Source of the DNA: Xylophilus sp.
GTDB taxonomy: Bacteria; Pseudomonadota; Gammaproteobacteria; Burkholderiales; Burkholderiaceae_C
Assembly (NCBI GenBank): GCA_009914555.1
Contig: WNDY01000036.1
Coordinates: forward strand, 1-44,136
Direction: 5' to 3'
Length of the DNA stretch: 44,136 nucleotides
The notes below the pieces were generated by a model that saw nothing but the letters and a program-made list of their open reading frames with translations, made no database searches and was not told the DNA's origin. Of this stretch, positions 8,500 to 16,417 are shown piece by piece (within the stretch, counting starts at the first letter, position 1; each line of letters starts with the position of its first letter). A program made the position numbers and the translations under genes.

Positions 8500-9837
8500 C
8501 TAATCCTTCACGAACAGCACGATTTCCTGCGGGCGCTGGGCCTGCGCGCCCTCGTTCGCGTTGGCGATCACCAGCGTCTCGCCCGGCACGGTGAGCACGC
8601 TGCTGGTCTGGATCGCATAGAGCTTGTAGCCCGAGCCCGGCCGCAGGCCGAGCTTGTCGGCCGATTCGATCGGCGTGCGCACTGCGCCCAGCACGCGGCG
8701 CTCGCGCAGCGACGGGTAGGCCGACTGCGCGCCGACGATGGCGCTGTCCATCCAGGCCGCGAGGTCGCGCTCGGACTGGCCGCGCAGGCCCACGACGATG
8801 CGCGGGCCGCCGAGCCATTCGCCGCGCAGCACCGATTCGAACGCGCCCTGGCGGAAGTCGAACTTGTGCTCGCGGTACTCCTGGCTCACCTCGGACACCG
8901 CCTCGCCCAGCGCCAGCAGCAGCGGCACGAAGACGCCCGACGGATCGCCATGGTCGTAGTCCGCCGGCACCGGCGGCAGGCCGCCCGGGCGCAGCAGCGT
9001 CAGCGCAGCCAGCAGGCCGTTCAACGCCCAGTACAGCGGCAGCGGATGCAGGTGCGGCGTGCGCAGCACAGCCTCGGCCAGCGGCAGGCCGGCGAGCAGG
9101 CTGCGCAACCGGTCCTTGAGTTCGAGATGGGCCAGCCGGTCGTCCACGCGCGAGGACGGCACGGCCGTCTGCCTGGCCACGAAGGCGGCCTTGCCGCGCA
9201 GCTGGCCGAGCAGCGTCGACACCTGCTGCCACAGCGCGTTGTCGCGGCCCAGCTCCAGCAGCGGCGGCAACCGGGTGCCGAGCTTGACGACCTCGTTGTC
9301 CCGGTAGACGTTGCCGAGCCGCAGGTGCACGTGGGTGCCGGGCGGCACCGCGCCCACGACCAGCGCCAGCTGCGGCAGCAGGCGCGGGATGTCGGCCGGC
9401 TCGGCGTCGGAGACCTCGTCCTCCACCGGCGCGCCGGCCACCGAGCGGAAGCGGCCCGGCGCGCCGCGGCGGCGCGCGCCGGCGGCCACCGGCAGCGTGA
9501 GCCAGACGTCCAGCGCCGCGCCCGCCAGCTGCTCGGCATGCGGCGCCAGCGGCAGCTCCAGCACGCCGTGCGAAGGATCGGCCGCGTCGTACTGCACCGC
9601 GGTGCCGTCGGGCAGGATGGCTTGGAGCGCCAGCACGCGCAGCAGGCCCGAGGGCAGCAGGCCGGTGTCGAACGCCAGGCGGCGCACACCCCAGGCGAAG
9701 GGCGCGGCGGCCAGTGTCTGCCAGGCCACGAGCGTGTCCAGGCGCGAAGAGAGCTGCTGGAAGTGCTGCGGCGCGAGCAGCATGCCCTCGTGCCACTCGA
9801 TGCGGTCGGTGATCGGCGGTGCGGCGGGTTCGGTCAT
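8500..9837 (-). CDS. tssK: T6SS baseplate protein TssK
   Basis: TssK is the trimeric baseplate subunit that links the wedge complex (TssE/F/G) to TssL and TssM. The 445-residue product shows the family signature WHEGMLLAPQHFQ near its start (residues 14-26), a long beta-rich N-terminal domain and a C-terminal head ending in a short strand (EIVLFVKD). Length is that expected of the family. It starts 51 bases after tssJ and ends before the palindromic element that separates it from tssL. Confidence 0.96.
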   Translation of the reverse strand: MTEPAAPPITDRIEWHEGMLLAPQHFQQLSSRLDTLVAWQTLAAAPFAWGVRRLAFDTGLLPSGLLRVLALQAILPDGTAVQYDAADPSHGVLELPLAPHAEQLAGAALDVWLTLPVAAGARRRGAPGRFRSVAGAPVEDEVSDAEPADIPRLLPQLALVVGAVPPGTHVHLRLGNVYRDNEVVKLGTRLPPLLELGRDNALWQQVSTLLGQLRGKAAFVARQTAVPSSRVDDRLAHLELKDRLRSLLAGLPLAEAVLRTPHLHPLPLYWALNGLLAALTLLRPGGLPPVPADYDHGDPSGVFVPLLLALGEAVSEVSQEYREHKFDFRQGAFESVLRGEWLGGPRIVVGLRGQSERDLAAWMDSAIVGAQSAYPSLRERRVLGAVRTPIESADKLGLRPGSGYKLYAIQTSSVLTVPGETLVIANANEGAQAQRPQEIVLFVKD

Positions 9838-9888
9838 GGCGGCGATGCGGGCGGAGGGTGGTTGTTGTGGGCGGGAGACGGCGGTGCC

Positions 9889-10377
9889 TCAGGGCGCCGG
9901 CGGCGGCCCCGCGTCGAAGCTGCGTGCCTCGAAGCGCACGAGCAGCGGGCCCTTGAGGCTTTCCACGCGCACGCGGTGCGCGCCGGGAGCCACGTAGTCG
10001 GCATAGACGAAGACGGCGGCCACGCGCGGCGAGCCGAAGCTGTCGCCGGCGACGCGCAGCGTCTGGCCCGGCACCAGCTCCCAGGTGCGGTAGGAAAGGC
10101 TTTTGGGATAGGTCTTCAGCAGGTCCGCGCGCGCGGCGAACCACTTGGCCGCAGGCAGCTCGGCCAGCCGGTCGGTCATGGCGTCGTCGAGCGCGAACAC
10201 GATATCGACCGCGACCGGGCTGTTGTCGTTGGCGAGCGGCGCGGCCGCCAGCGTGACCTCGCTCCAGTCGACTTTGGTTCCCTTGAAGCTCAAAAATCCC
10301 GGCAGCGCGCAGCCGGCCAGCGGCGCCAGCAGCAGGGCGGCGGCCACCCGGCGCAGCAGTGTTCTCGTCCCATTCAT
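9889..10377 (-). CDS. tssJ: T6SS outer-membrane lipoprotein TssJ
   Basis: TssJ anchors the TssM periplasmic domain to the outer membrane. The 162-residue precursor starts MNGTRTLLRR, has a short hydrophobic stretch and a lipobox LAGC with the acylated Cys at residue 23, followed by a transthyretin-like beta domain (SPVAVDIVFAL, VYADYVAPGAHRV). The ATG at 10377 overlaps the stop of the upstream symporter gene (ATGA), so tssJ translation is coupled to that transporter. The upstream extension of this frame is a shadow of the transporter C-terminus. Confidence 0.93.
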   Translation of the reverse strand: MNGTRTLLRRVAAALLLAPLAGCALPGFLSFKGTKVDWSEVTLAAAPLANDNSPVAVDIVFALDDAMTDRLAELPAAKWFAARADLLKTYPKSLSYRTWELVPGQTLRVAGDSFGSPRVAAVFVYADYVAPGAHRVRVESLKGPLLVRFEARSFDAGPPPAP

Positions 10378-11834
10378 CGCAAGACTCCAGAAGGCGGCGC
10401 CGGCGGCGGCGCGGTGCTGCGCGAGGCGCCCACGCCCACGCCCAGCAGCACGACCAGCAAGGCGGCCACCAGCGTGCCGCCGGCCAGCAGCGCAAGCTGC
10501 GGGCGCGAGAACACGAAGCGCACCGGCTGCGGCGGCGCCGCGGGCAGCTCGGTCGCCGCGGTCTGCCGTTCCGAGGGCAGTCCGGCCGAGACGATGGCGA
10601 TCAGCGCACACGCCGCCAGCAGCGTGAGCAGGTTGCGCGGCCCTTCGCAGATCAGGTCGACCGCGAGGAACAGCGCGAGCGCGGCCTCGCCCGGCAGCTG
10701 CAGCAGCGCCAGCACCATGCCGGCGAAGCCGACGTTGGTGAGGCTGTTGTTGCCGGCCGAGGCGAAGGCCGCGACCGTCGCGCCCACGCAGACCATGCCG
10801 ATGTCGGCCGCATCGAGCGCGCGATCATAAAGCCCGGCCACGAACAGGGCGACCAGCACGTAGTAGAGCGCCGAGCCCGCGCGCAGGAAGACCGAGGCGG
10901 TCGGCACGACCAGCTCCACGATGCCGCGCGAAAAGCCCAGGCGCGCGCTCATCGCCTCGATGGTGTGCGGGATGCTGGCCGTGGTGCTCGACGACACGAT
11001 GCCCACCAGCATCGGCGCCTTCAGGTGCGCCAGCACGGCGGGCAGCGGCAGGCCGCTGCGCCGGCTCACGATGCCGATGGCCACGGCCGACAGCAGCACG
11101 GCCAGCGCGCCGAACTGCAGCAGGAAGCCGCCCATCGCGAGCAGCGTGGCCGGCTCGGTGACGGTCATCACGTGCGCGGCGATGCCGAAGGCCACCACCG
11201 GCAGCAGGATGTTGGCGCGCGCGATAATGAGTTCGAGCGCGCGGTAGACCGCCTCGAACAGGTTCGCGAGCGTCTGGTTCTGCGCCCGCGACAGCGTGGC
11301 GAAGCCCATGCCGAACAGCAGCGCGCAGGTCAGGATGCCGAGCGAGCGGCCCTCGGACAGCGCGCGGAAGAAGTTGTCGGGCAGCAGCGTCCGCCAGGGG
11401 CGCGGGTCGGGCGCGCTGGCCACCTGGTGGCCGTCGGCCAGCAGGTCGATCGCCTCGTCGCCGCCGTTGCCCGCGCGCATGACCAGCGCGCCGAGCTGGC
11501 CGCGCGCGTCGGAGCCGAGGTGGGCGCCCGGCGACACGACCGAACCGGCGGTCACGCCGACGGCGGCGCAGGCCGCCACGATCGCCAGCGCCAGCCCGGC
11601 GATCATCGCGATGCGGCGGCCCGGAAACGGCAGCGCGATCGTCTGCCGCAGCCCGAAGAACGTGGCCACGACCAGCAGCGGGATCGCCGCCATGCTCACG
11701 ACAGACAGGTAGACCTGCGCGGCCACGTAGGCGAAGTCGCCGGCCGACGGCGCATAGAGGCCCGCGACCGAGCCGGCGAGCAGGCACACCAGCAGCGCCG
11801 GCAGGCTGTGCGAGAGGCGGGTCAGCAGGCCCAT
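10374..11834 (-). CDS. SLC1/DAACS-type dicarboxylate or amino-acid symporter, divergent
   Basis: The 486-residue membrane protein resembles the dicarboxylate/amino-acid:cation symporter family (GltP/GltPh fold). The re-entrant loop HP1 serine motif appears as VSSSTTASIP. The conserved NMDGT motif of helix 7, which coordinates sodium, is replaced by FLRAGSALYY. In helix 8 the Asp and Arg that contact substrate are present as DLICEGPRN, with the second Asp changed to Glu. An extra C-terminal stretch of about 70 residues adds another membrane helix after a Pro/Ala linker. The gene overlaps tssJ by four bases and follows the racemase after a 108-base gap. It may carry an acidic or other amino acid across the inner membrane; coupling to cations is doubtful. 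Confidence 0.85.
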   Translation of the reverse strand: MGLLTRLSHSLPALLVCLLAGSVAGLYAPSAGDFAYVAAQVYLSVVSMAAIPLLVVATFFGLRQTIALPFPGRRIAMIAGLALAIVAACAAVGVTAGSVVSPGAHLGSDARGQLGALVMRAGNGGDEAIDLLADGHQVASAPDPRPWRTLLPDNFFRALSEGRSLGILTCALLFGMGFATLSRAQNQTLANLFEAVYRALELIIARANILLPVVAFGIAAHVMTVTEPATLLAMGGFLLQFGALAVLLSAVAIGIVSRRSGLPLPAVLAHLKAPMLVGIVSSSTTASIPHTIEAMSARLGFSRGIVELVVPTASVFLRAGSALYYVLVALFVAGLYDRALDAADIGMVCVGATVAAFASAGNNSLTNVGFAGMVLALLQLPGEAALALFLAVDLICEGPRNLLTLLAACALIAIVSAGLPSERQTAATELPAAPPQPVRFVFSRPQLALLAGGTLVAALLVVLLGVGVGASRSTAPPPAPPSGVLR

Positions 11835-11863
11835 CTCAGCCGTGCCGTCCCGTCCAAAAGATG

Positions 11864-11937
11864 TGGGGGTATATGCTCCAGGTGCAAGAAGAAAGCGCGT
11901 TATGGCGGTACATAGGGGGGAGTATATGGGGCGCGCC
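11864..11937. repeat. paired GTATATG motifs in the racemase-symporter gap
   Basis: In the 108-base gap, GGGGGTATATG (from about 11864) and GGGGGGAGTATATGGGG (to about 11937) stand 62 bases apart. The stretch is AT-richer than its surroundings. Similar pairs of GGGAGTAT/GGGGGTAT-type motifs occur inside tssA (2578-2640), the YwqK gene (16058-16121) and clpV (20563-20625), all in poorly constrained positions. It could be a small dispersed repeat or a regulatory element; I see no well-spaced promoter here. Confidence 0.35.
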
Positions 11938-11942
11938 GGCCA

Positions 11943-12671
11943 TCAGGGCCGGTTCCATCCCCGCTCCAGCGCATAGGCCACGGTGGCGCGCGCGAGTTCG
12001 AGCGTGCTGTCGATCAGTGCCAGCGGCGTGGGCGCGGCCCCGCGCGCGGCGATCGGGATCTCGGTGCAGCCCATGATCACGGCGGTCGCGCCGGCGCCGG
12101 CCAGCGCGGCCAGCGCGCGGTCGAGCGCGGCGGTGCCGGCGGCCAGGTCGCCGGCCTTGACCGCGCGGATGCAGGCGTCCACGTCGTCCTGGCCGGTGGC
12201 CGCGCCGGGCACGAAGTGGTCGATGCCCTGCGCGCGCAGCGCGTCCTGGTAGAAGCCCGAGGCCAGCGCGCCGCGCGTGGCCAGCACGGCCACGCGGGCC
12301 TGCGGCACGCGCGGCACCGCGGCCACGCAGGCATGGGCGATGTGGATCACCGGCGCATGGCTGCGCTCGGCCATCTGGGCATACCAGTGGTGGGCCGAGT
12401 TGCAGGTCACGGCCACCACGCCGACGCCGATGGTGTTGAGCACGTCGATGCCGGCCAGCAGCGCCGGCAGCGGGTCGGCGCCGCCGCCGACGATGGCGGT
12501 GGAGCGGTCGGGGATGTGCGGCAGGCTCGCGACGATGACCGGCAGGTGCTCCTGGTCGCGCGCGGCCGGCGTGAGCTGCACCACCTTGTCCATGAAGTCC
12601 ACCGTGGCCAGCGGGCCCATGCCGCCGAACACGCCGACGCGCCGCGGCAGGGAGGATGCTGTGGTGTTCAT
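11943..12671 (-). CDS. aspartate/glutamate racemase family protein
   Basis: The 242-residue protein belongs to the PLP-independent Asp/Glu racemase superfamily. These enzymes invert the alpha carbon of an amino acid using two cysteines. Both are present: Cys90 in VTCNSAHHWY and Cys202 in GCTEIPI. The N-terminal GGMGPLATVDF loop is also typical. There is no signal peptide, so it should act in the cytoplasm. The exact substrate cannot be read from sequence; family members act on Asp, Glu and, in some cases, other amino acids. The ATG at 12671 overlaps the stop of the upstream symporter (ATGA). RacK of Acinetobacter baumannii, linked to T6SS, is a precedent for a racemase that protects the wall by editing peptidoglycan. 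Confidence 0.92.
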   Translation of the reverse strand: MNTTASSLPRRVGVFGGMGPLATVDFMDKVVQLTPAARDQEHLPVIVASLPHIPDRSTAIVGGGADPLPALLAGIDVLNTIGVGVVAVTCNSAHHWYAQMAERSHAPVIHIAHACVAAVPRVPQARVAVLATRGALASGFYQDALRAQGIDHFVPGAATGQDDVDACIRAVKAGDLAAGTAALDRALAALAGAGATAVIMGCTEIPIAARGAAPTPLALIDSTLELARATVAYALERGWNRP

Positions 12672-13942
12672 ATCTTGAGCGGCTTGGGGCAGACGACGGT
12701 GACCGCGGCCGTGTTGCCGATCACCAGCACCAGCGTGCGCAGCATGTCGCAGATCGGGTCGACCGCGAGGAACAGGATGAACGCGGCCTCGAACGGCAGG
12801 CCCAGGTAGGTGCAGGTCATGCCGATCAGCGAGACGGTCACCAGCCCGGTCATGCCGGCCGAGGCGAAGCCCGCGAGCACCGAGGCGGTCAGCACGATCG
12901 CGATCTCGACCGCGGTGAGCGAGCGGCCGTAGAGCTGGGCGATGAACATGGTCGCGCAGACGTAGTACACGACCGGGCCCACGCGCAGCAGCGACACCGT
13001 CAACGGCACCAGCAGCTCCACCCGCGAGCGGGCGAAGCCCAGCCGCTCGACCAGGCTTTCGATCATGATGGGCATGCAGGTTGCGCTGCTGCGCGTGGCC
13101 AGGGCCAGCGCGAACGGGCCGCGCAGCGCGCCCAGCGTCTGGCCCAGCGTGCCGTTGGAGCGCTTCCAGATGATCCAGGCCGAGACCGCGAGGATCGCGA
13201 TCGACACCACGAAGAACGCGCCGACGAACTGCGCCATCGCCCGCAGCGGCTCGATGCCGGTCTTGCCGAGCTGCGCCGCGCTCATGCAGAACAGCACCAG
13301 CGGCAGCGGAAAACTCAGCCACTTCATGAGCGTCTGGCAGGCGTGGTAGATCGTCTCCAGCGCCTGCGTGAGGCCGTCGGAGATGCGCGTGGGCACCTGG
13401 CCCACGGCCAGGCCGAACAGCAGCGCGAACACCAGCGTCTTGAGCGTGTCGCCGTTGGCCAGCGCCGAGAAGATGTTGGCCGGCACCAGGCTCATCAGCA
13501 CGTCGGAGAAGCCGATGGTCTTTTTGGGCTCGTCCACGCCGCGCAGGCGCATCTCGGTGTCGTTGGCGCTGAGGTCGCCGCCGACGATGTGGCCGAAGGT
13601 CTCCATCGTCGAGGGCGGCAGGTTCTCGCCGGGGCGCAGCACCAGCAGCGTGACCGCGCCGGCCACGGCCACGAAGATCGAGAAGCCGATGAAGACGACC
13701 GCCACGCGGCCCAGCAGCCGGCCGGTGCCGCCTTCGCGGAACAGGCGCTGGAGGCTGAAGACCACGGCCGACACCATGAAGGGCAGCGTGATCATCTTGA
13801 GCAGGTCGACGTAGATGTCGCCGATGAAGCCCAGCCCCACCGCGCGCGCCGGCGCCAGCATGCCGAAGGCCACGCCGGCCGACAGGCTGCCGACGACGAC
13901 CCACGGGTTGAGCACGAAGGTATAGATACGTTTGATGTCCAT
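12668..13942 (-). CDS. SLC1/DAACS-type dicarboxylate or amino-acid symporter
   Basis: The 424-residue membrane protein has the DAACS fold. It shows the HP1 motif RSSATCMPIMIES, helix 7 SLLRVGPVVYY where canonical members have NMDGTALYQ, and helix 8 DPICDMLRTLVL, which keeps the two Asp and the Arg used for substrate binding. Loss of NMDGT suggests altered cation coupling. It sits 24 bases after the periplasmic binding protein gene and overlaps the racemase start by four bases, so import and racemisation are likely co-produced. SLC1 symporters do not normally need a binding protein, which makes the neighbouring SBP notable. Confidence 0.88.
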   Translation of the reverse strand: MDIKRIYTFVLNPWVVVGSLSAGVAFGMLAPARAVGLGFIGDIYVDLLKMITLPFMVSAVVFSLQRLFREGGTGRLLGRVAVVFIGFSIFVAVAGAVTLLVLRPGENLPPSTMETFGHIVGGDLSANDTEMRLRGVDEPKKTIGFSDVLMSLVPANIFSALANGDTLKTLVFALLFGLAVGQVPTRISDGLTQALETIYHACQTLMKWLSFPLPLVLFCMSAAQLGKTGIEPLRAMAQFVGAFFVVSIAILAVSAWIIWKRSNGTLGQTLGALRGPFALALATRSSATCMPIMIESLVERLGFARSRVELLVPLTVSLLRVGPVVYYVCATMFIAQLYGRSLTAVEIAIVLTASVLAGFASAGMTGLVTVSLIGMTCTYLGLPFEAAFILFLAVDPICDMLRTLVLVIGNTAAVTVVCPKPLKI

Positions 13943-13966
13943 GAGAGGCTCCGCTGTCCGTGCGGC

Positions 13967-14953
13967 TTACTTGTCGAGGGCCTGGAGGACCCTGGTGATG
14001 TCGAGCTTCTCGGTGCGCTGCGCGAGGAACTCGTTGACGAAGGCCAGCAGGTTCGGGTCGGCCACCGATACGCCGACGCCCAGCGTGTCCTCCAGGTCCT
14101 TGAGCATCACCGTGCGCAGCGCCAGCGCCACGGTCGGGTCGGCCTTGAGCACGCGCTTGACCTCGAACTCGTCGCGGTAGGCGGCCGTGACGCTGCCGTC
14201 GAACACGGCGGCCAGGACGTCGTTCCAGGTCGGGAACTCCTCGATCTTCGCCTTGGGGAAGTTGCGCCGCGCGTAGTAGGCGAACGACGACTTGGCGATC
14301 ACGCCGATGCTGCCGTCGAAGCTGCGCACCACCTCGGGCAGCGGCCGGCCGCGCGCGAGCTGGGCGAACTTCACGCGGTTGAGGATCAGCGCATGGTTGA
14401 GCGTGAGGTAGGGCGCGCTGAACGCGATGGTCTGGGTGCGGCCGAGCGTGCGCGAGAGCTTGCTGATGGCGATGTCGGCCTCGCCGCGCGCGATCAGGTC
14501 GACCACCGCGTTGAAGGTGGCGGCGTCGCGGTTGACGCGCAGCTTCACGCCGAGTTCGTCGGCGATCGACTGGGCCAGGTTCACCTCCAGACCACTCCAG
14601 CGGCCCTGGTCGTCGAACGAGAAGAACGGCGGCGTGTCCACGTTGAGCATGGCCACGCCCAGCTCGCCGCGGGTCACGATGCGGGCGATGTCCGGCGCGA
14701 GCAGGCGGCCGTCGGGCAGGCGCACCACGCTGCCGAGGGCGTTGGGCGAGACGGGGGCGTGCGCCACGGGTGCGGGCGCGGCCGGCGCCGGCGCGCTGGT
14801 GGTGGCCGCGGCCGCGCCCGCCGGGGCCGCCGTCAGCGCGGCGGACGGCAGCAGGCCGGCCAGCGCGAGGGTGAAGGTCAGGGCCAGCCGGCGCAGGGCG
14901 GCGGCGGCTGCCGACGGTCGGCGGCGCGGGGCGCAGGGGAAGGTCGAGGTCAT
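13967..14953 (-). CDS. periplasmic amino-acid-binding protein (SBP family 3)
   Basis: The 328-residue product has a signal peptide (charged N-terminus, hydrophobic stretch about 22-40, probable cleavage near residue 43), an Ala/Pro-rich spacer to about 75, then a type II periplasmic binding fold. Family-3 features include VAMLNVDTPPFFSFDDQGRW, SGLEVNLAQSIADELG and ADIAISKLSRT. Such proteins bind amino acids in the periplasm, usually for an ABC importer, but no ABC permease or ATPase gene is nearby. It is the first gene of the amino-acid module and precedes the symporter. It could act as a sensor or solute scavenger instead of an ABC partner (inference). Confidence 0.88.
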   Translation of the reverse strand: MTSTFPCAPRRRPSAAAAALRRLALTFTLALAGLLPSAALTAAPAGAAAATTSAPAPAAPAPVAHAPVSPNALGSVVRLPDGRLLAPDIARIVTRGELGVAMLNVDTPPFFSFDDQGRWSGLEVNLAQSIADELGVKLRVNRDAATFNAVVDLIARGEADIAISKLSRTLGRTQTIAFSAPYLTLNHALILNRVKFAQLARGRPLPEVVRSFDGSIGVIAKSSFAYYARRNFPKAKIEEFPTWNDVLAAVFDGSVTAAYRDEFEVKRVLKADPTVALALRTVMLKDLEDTLGVGVSVADPNLLAFVNEFLAQRTEKLDITRVLQALDK

Positions 14954-14982
14954 GGCAGCAAAAGGGTGGATGGCCGCGCTTT

Positions 14983-15207
14983 TCAGGGCGCGGCCGTGGC
15001 GGTGGCCGGCGCGGAGGCCGGCGGTGCGGGCACGGCGGCGGCGGGGGCGCCTGCGGCCGGCAGGGCCGGGGGCAGCGCCAGCCGCCGCCCGATCTCGATG
15101 CCCAGGAGGAAGAGCAGGAGGAAGAGCAGGATGAACAGCAGCAGGACGCAGGTGGCCGCGATGGCGACCATCCGCGAGGTCATGGTGAAGACGTATTGCG
15201 AAGCCAT
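14983..15207 (-). CDS. small single-pass membrane protein
   Basis: A 74-residue protein starting MASQYVFTMTSRM, with one strong membrane helix at about residues 12-38 made mostly of Leu, Phe and Ile, then a Pro/Ala-rich tail of about 30 residues. No family is recognised. It lies between the PAAR-like gene (20 bases) and the binding-protein gene (29 bases) in the same orientation. The start at 15207 lacks a strong Shine-Dalgarno, but the hydrophobic pattern and position support a real gene. It may be a membrane adaptor or immunity-type protein for the spike module. Confidence 0.65.
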   Translation of the reverse strand: MASQYVFTMTSRMVAIAATCVLLLFILLFLLLFLLGIEIGRRLALPPALPAAGAPAAAVPAPPASAPATATAAP

Positions 15208-15227
15208 GGGTGGGGTTGGGGGGGTCT

Positions 15228-15617
15228 TCAGGGGATCATTTCGGTGAACTGGCCCGGCGCGACCACCTGGATCACGCCGCCCCAGCTGCACATGAGCTTG
15301 GCGCTGTCGTTGAGCGCCGGCATGCCCGCCAGCAGCACGGTGGGCGCGCCCACCGCCCAGGGCGCGCTGGTGACGGGGATGCAGGGCATGGGCGTGAGCG
15401 CGCCCAGCGCGGCGGCGGTGGCCGCGGCCACTACCGGGTTGGACATGCTGTTGCAGGTGCCGAACGGCAGGATGTTGACGAACGGCTTGTTGTCCATGAT
15501 GTTGGCCGCCGGCATGTTGCTGGTCAGCACCTGGTTGGCCGGCAGCACCACGAGCGAGGAGGGCGCGGCGCCGAAGCTGCACTGCAGCGTGGCGCCCATG
15601 CAGACGTGGCATCCCAT
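15228..15617 (-). CDS. PAAR-like DUF4280 protein, T6SS spike tip
   Basis: The 129-residue product begins MGCHVCMGATLQCSFG and contains PFGTCNSMSNP, AALTPMPCIP-like and CSWGGVI elements, the pattern of DUF4280, a PAAR-like family. PAAR proteins cap the VgrG spike with a metal-binding cone and carry toxins. Cys and His positions that could bind metal are visible (His4, Cys3, Cys6, Cys13). There is no C-terminal toxin extension, so cargo would be a separate protein. It follows the YwqK gene directly, with its start next to that stop. Confidence 0.85.
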   Translation of the reverse strand: MGCHVCMGATLQCSFGAAPSSLVVLPANQVLTSNMPAANIMDNKPFVNILPFGTCNSMSNPVVAAATAAALGALTPMPCIPVTSAPWAVGAPTVLLAGMPALNDSAKLMCSWGGVIQVVAPGQFTEMIP

Positions 15618-16415
15618 TCAGCCGCCTCCCTTCACGAACCGTTCCAGGTTCTTCATGAAGCCCGGCGACTGCGCGTCGGCCCCGATCTCGCGGCCCTGGG
15701 CATCGAAGCGGCGCGGCGCGCCCACCGGCCTGCCGTTGCGGTAGGCCAGCTCTTCCATCAGCATGCCGTCGGGCCAGAAGCGGCGCAGCAGGCCGTGCAG
15801 CACGCCCGCGCGGTAGAGCGCCTGCTGCGACGAGTTGCCGCTGGCGGCGTAGTCGACGACTTCGCCGTCGAGCAGGCCGGCGCGCCAGGTCTCGCGGCGC
15901 ACCAGGCGGGCCTCGCTGTAATAGGTGGCCACGCCGTCGAGCCGGCCGGCGTGGTAGGGCAGGCGGGCAGTGGCGTCGCCCGATTCGGCATAGGCCACGG
16001 CCTCGCCCTCGGCCACGCCCAGCACATGGCGCTGCTCGAACATGAGCCTGCCCGAAGGAGAGTATGTGCGCGTAACGCCCTCAGCTAAACCGCTGTGGCG
16101 GGGTGACTCCTGGAGTATGCGGCCGTCGTCGGTGTACAGGCGCATCATGCCATGGGGCTCGCCCTGGACGTAGGGGGTTTCGAGCACCGGCGTGCCGCGC
16201 GGGCCGTAGCGGGTCAGCGGGCCGTGGGCCACGCCGCCGGCGAAGCTGGCGCGGGCGCGCAGCGTGCCGTCCGGGTCGACCACGTCGCGCACCTCGGCCG
16301 CCGCGGCGTTCTCCACGCCCGCGGCCGTGGGCATGGCCGCAGCAGGCGGGCGCGGCGCGGCCGCCTTGGCAGCGGCCGCGATGGCGGGGTGGACGGGGAG
16401 CGGTGGCAGGGCCAT
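15618..16415 (-). CDS. YwqK/MORN-repeat protein between vgrG and the PAAR-like gene
   Basis: The 265-residue protein has an Ala/Pro-rich N-terminus and then at least six short beta repeats of the YwqK/MORN kind (GVAHGPLTRYGPRG, GEPHGMMRLYTDDG, GLAEGVTRTYSPSG, GRLDGVATYY, GLLDGEVVDY, GVLHGLLRRFWPDG). No signal peptide is seen. Genes of this family are often annotated as YwqK antitoxins and are found beside T6SS spike genes. A role as adaptor, chaperone or immunity protein is possible. It starts two bases after the vgrG stop. A paired GTAT motif falls inside one repeat (16058-16121). Confidence 0.8.
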   Translation of the reverse strand: MALPPLPVHPAIAAAAKAAAPRPPAAAMPTAAGVENAAAAEVRDVVDPDGTLRARASFAGGVAHGPLTRYGPRGTPVLETPYVQGEPHGMMRLYTDDGRILQESPRHSGLAEGVTRTYSPSGRLMFEQRHVLGVAEGEAVAYAESGDATARLPYHAGRLDGVATYYSEARLVRRETWRAGLLDGEVVDYAASGNSSQQALYRAGVLHGLLRRFWPDGMLMEELAYRNGRPVGAPRRFDAQGREIGADAQSPGFMKNLERFVKGGG

Positions 16416-16417
16416 GG

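Noticed and set aside
12656..15247. An 863-codon plus-strand frame over the symporter and binding-protein genes
   Set aside because: Composition is His/Arg/Gln/Ala-rich with no family features; the minus strand has well-supported genes.
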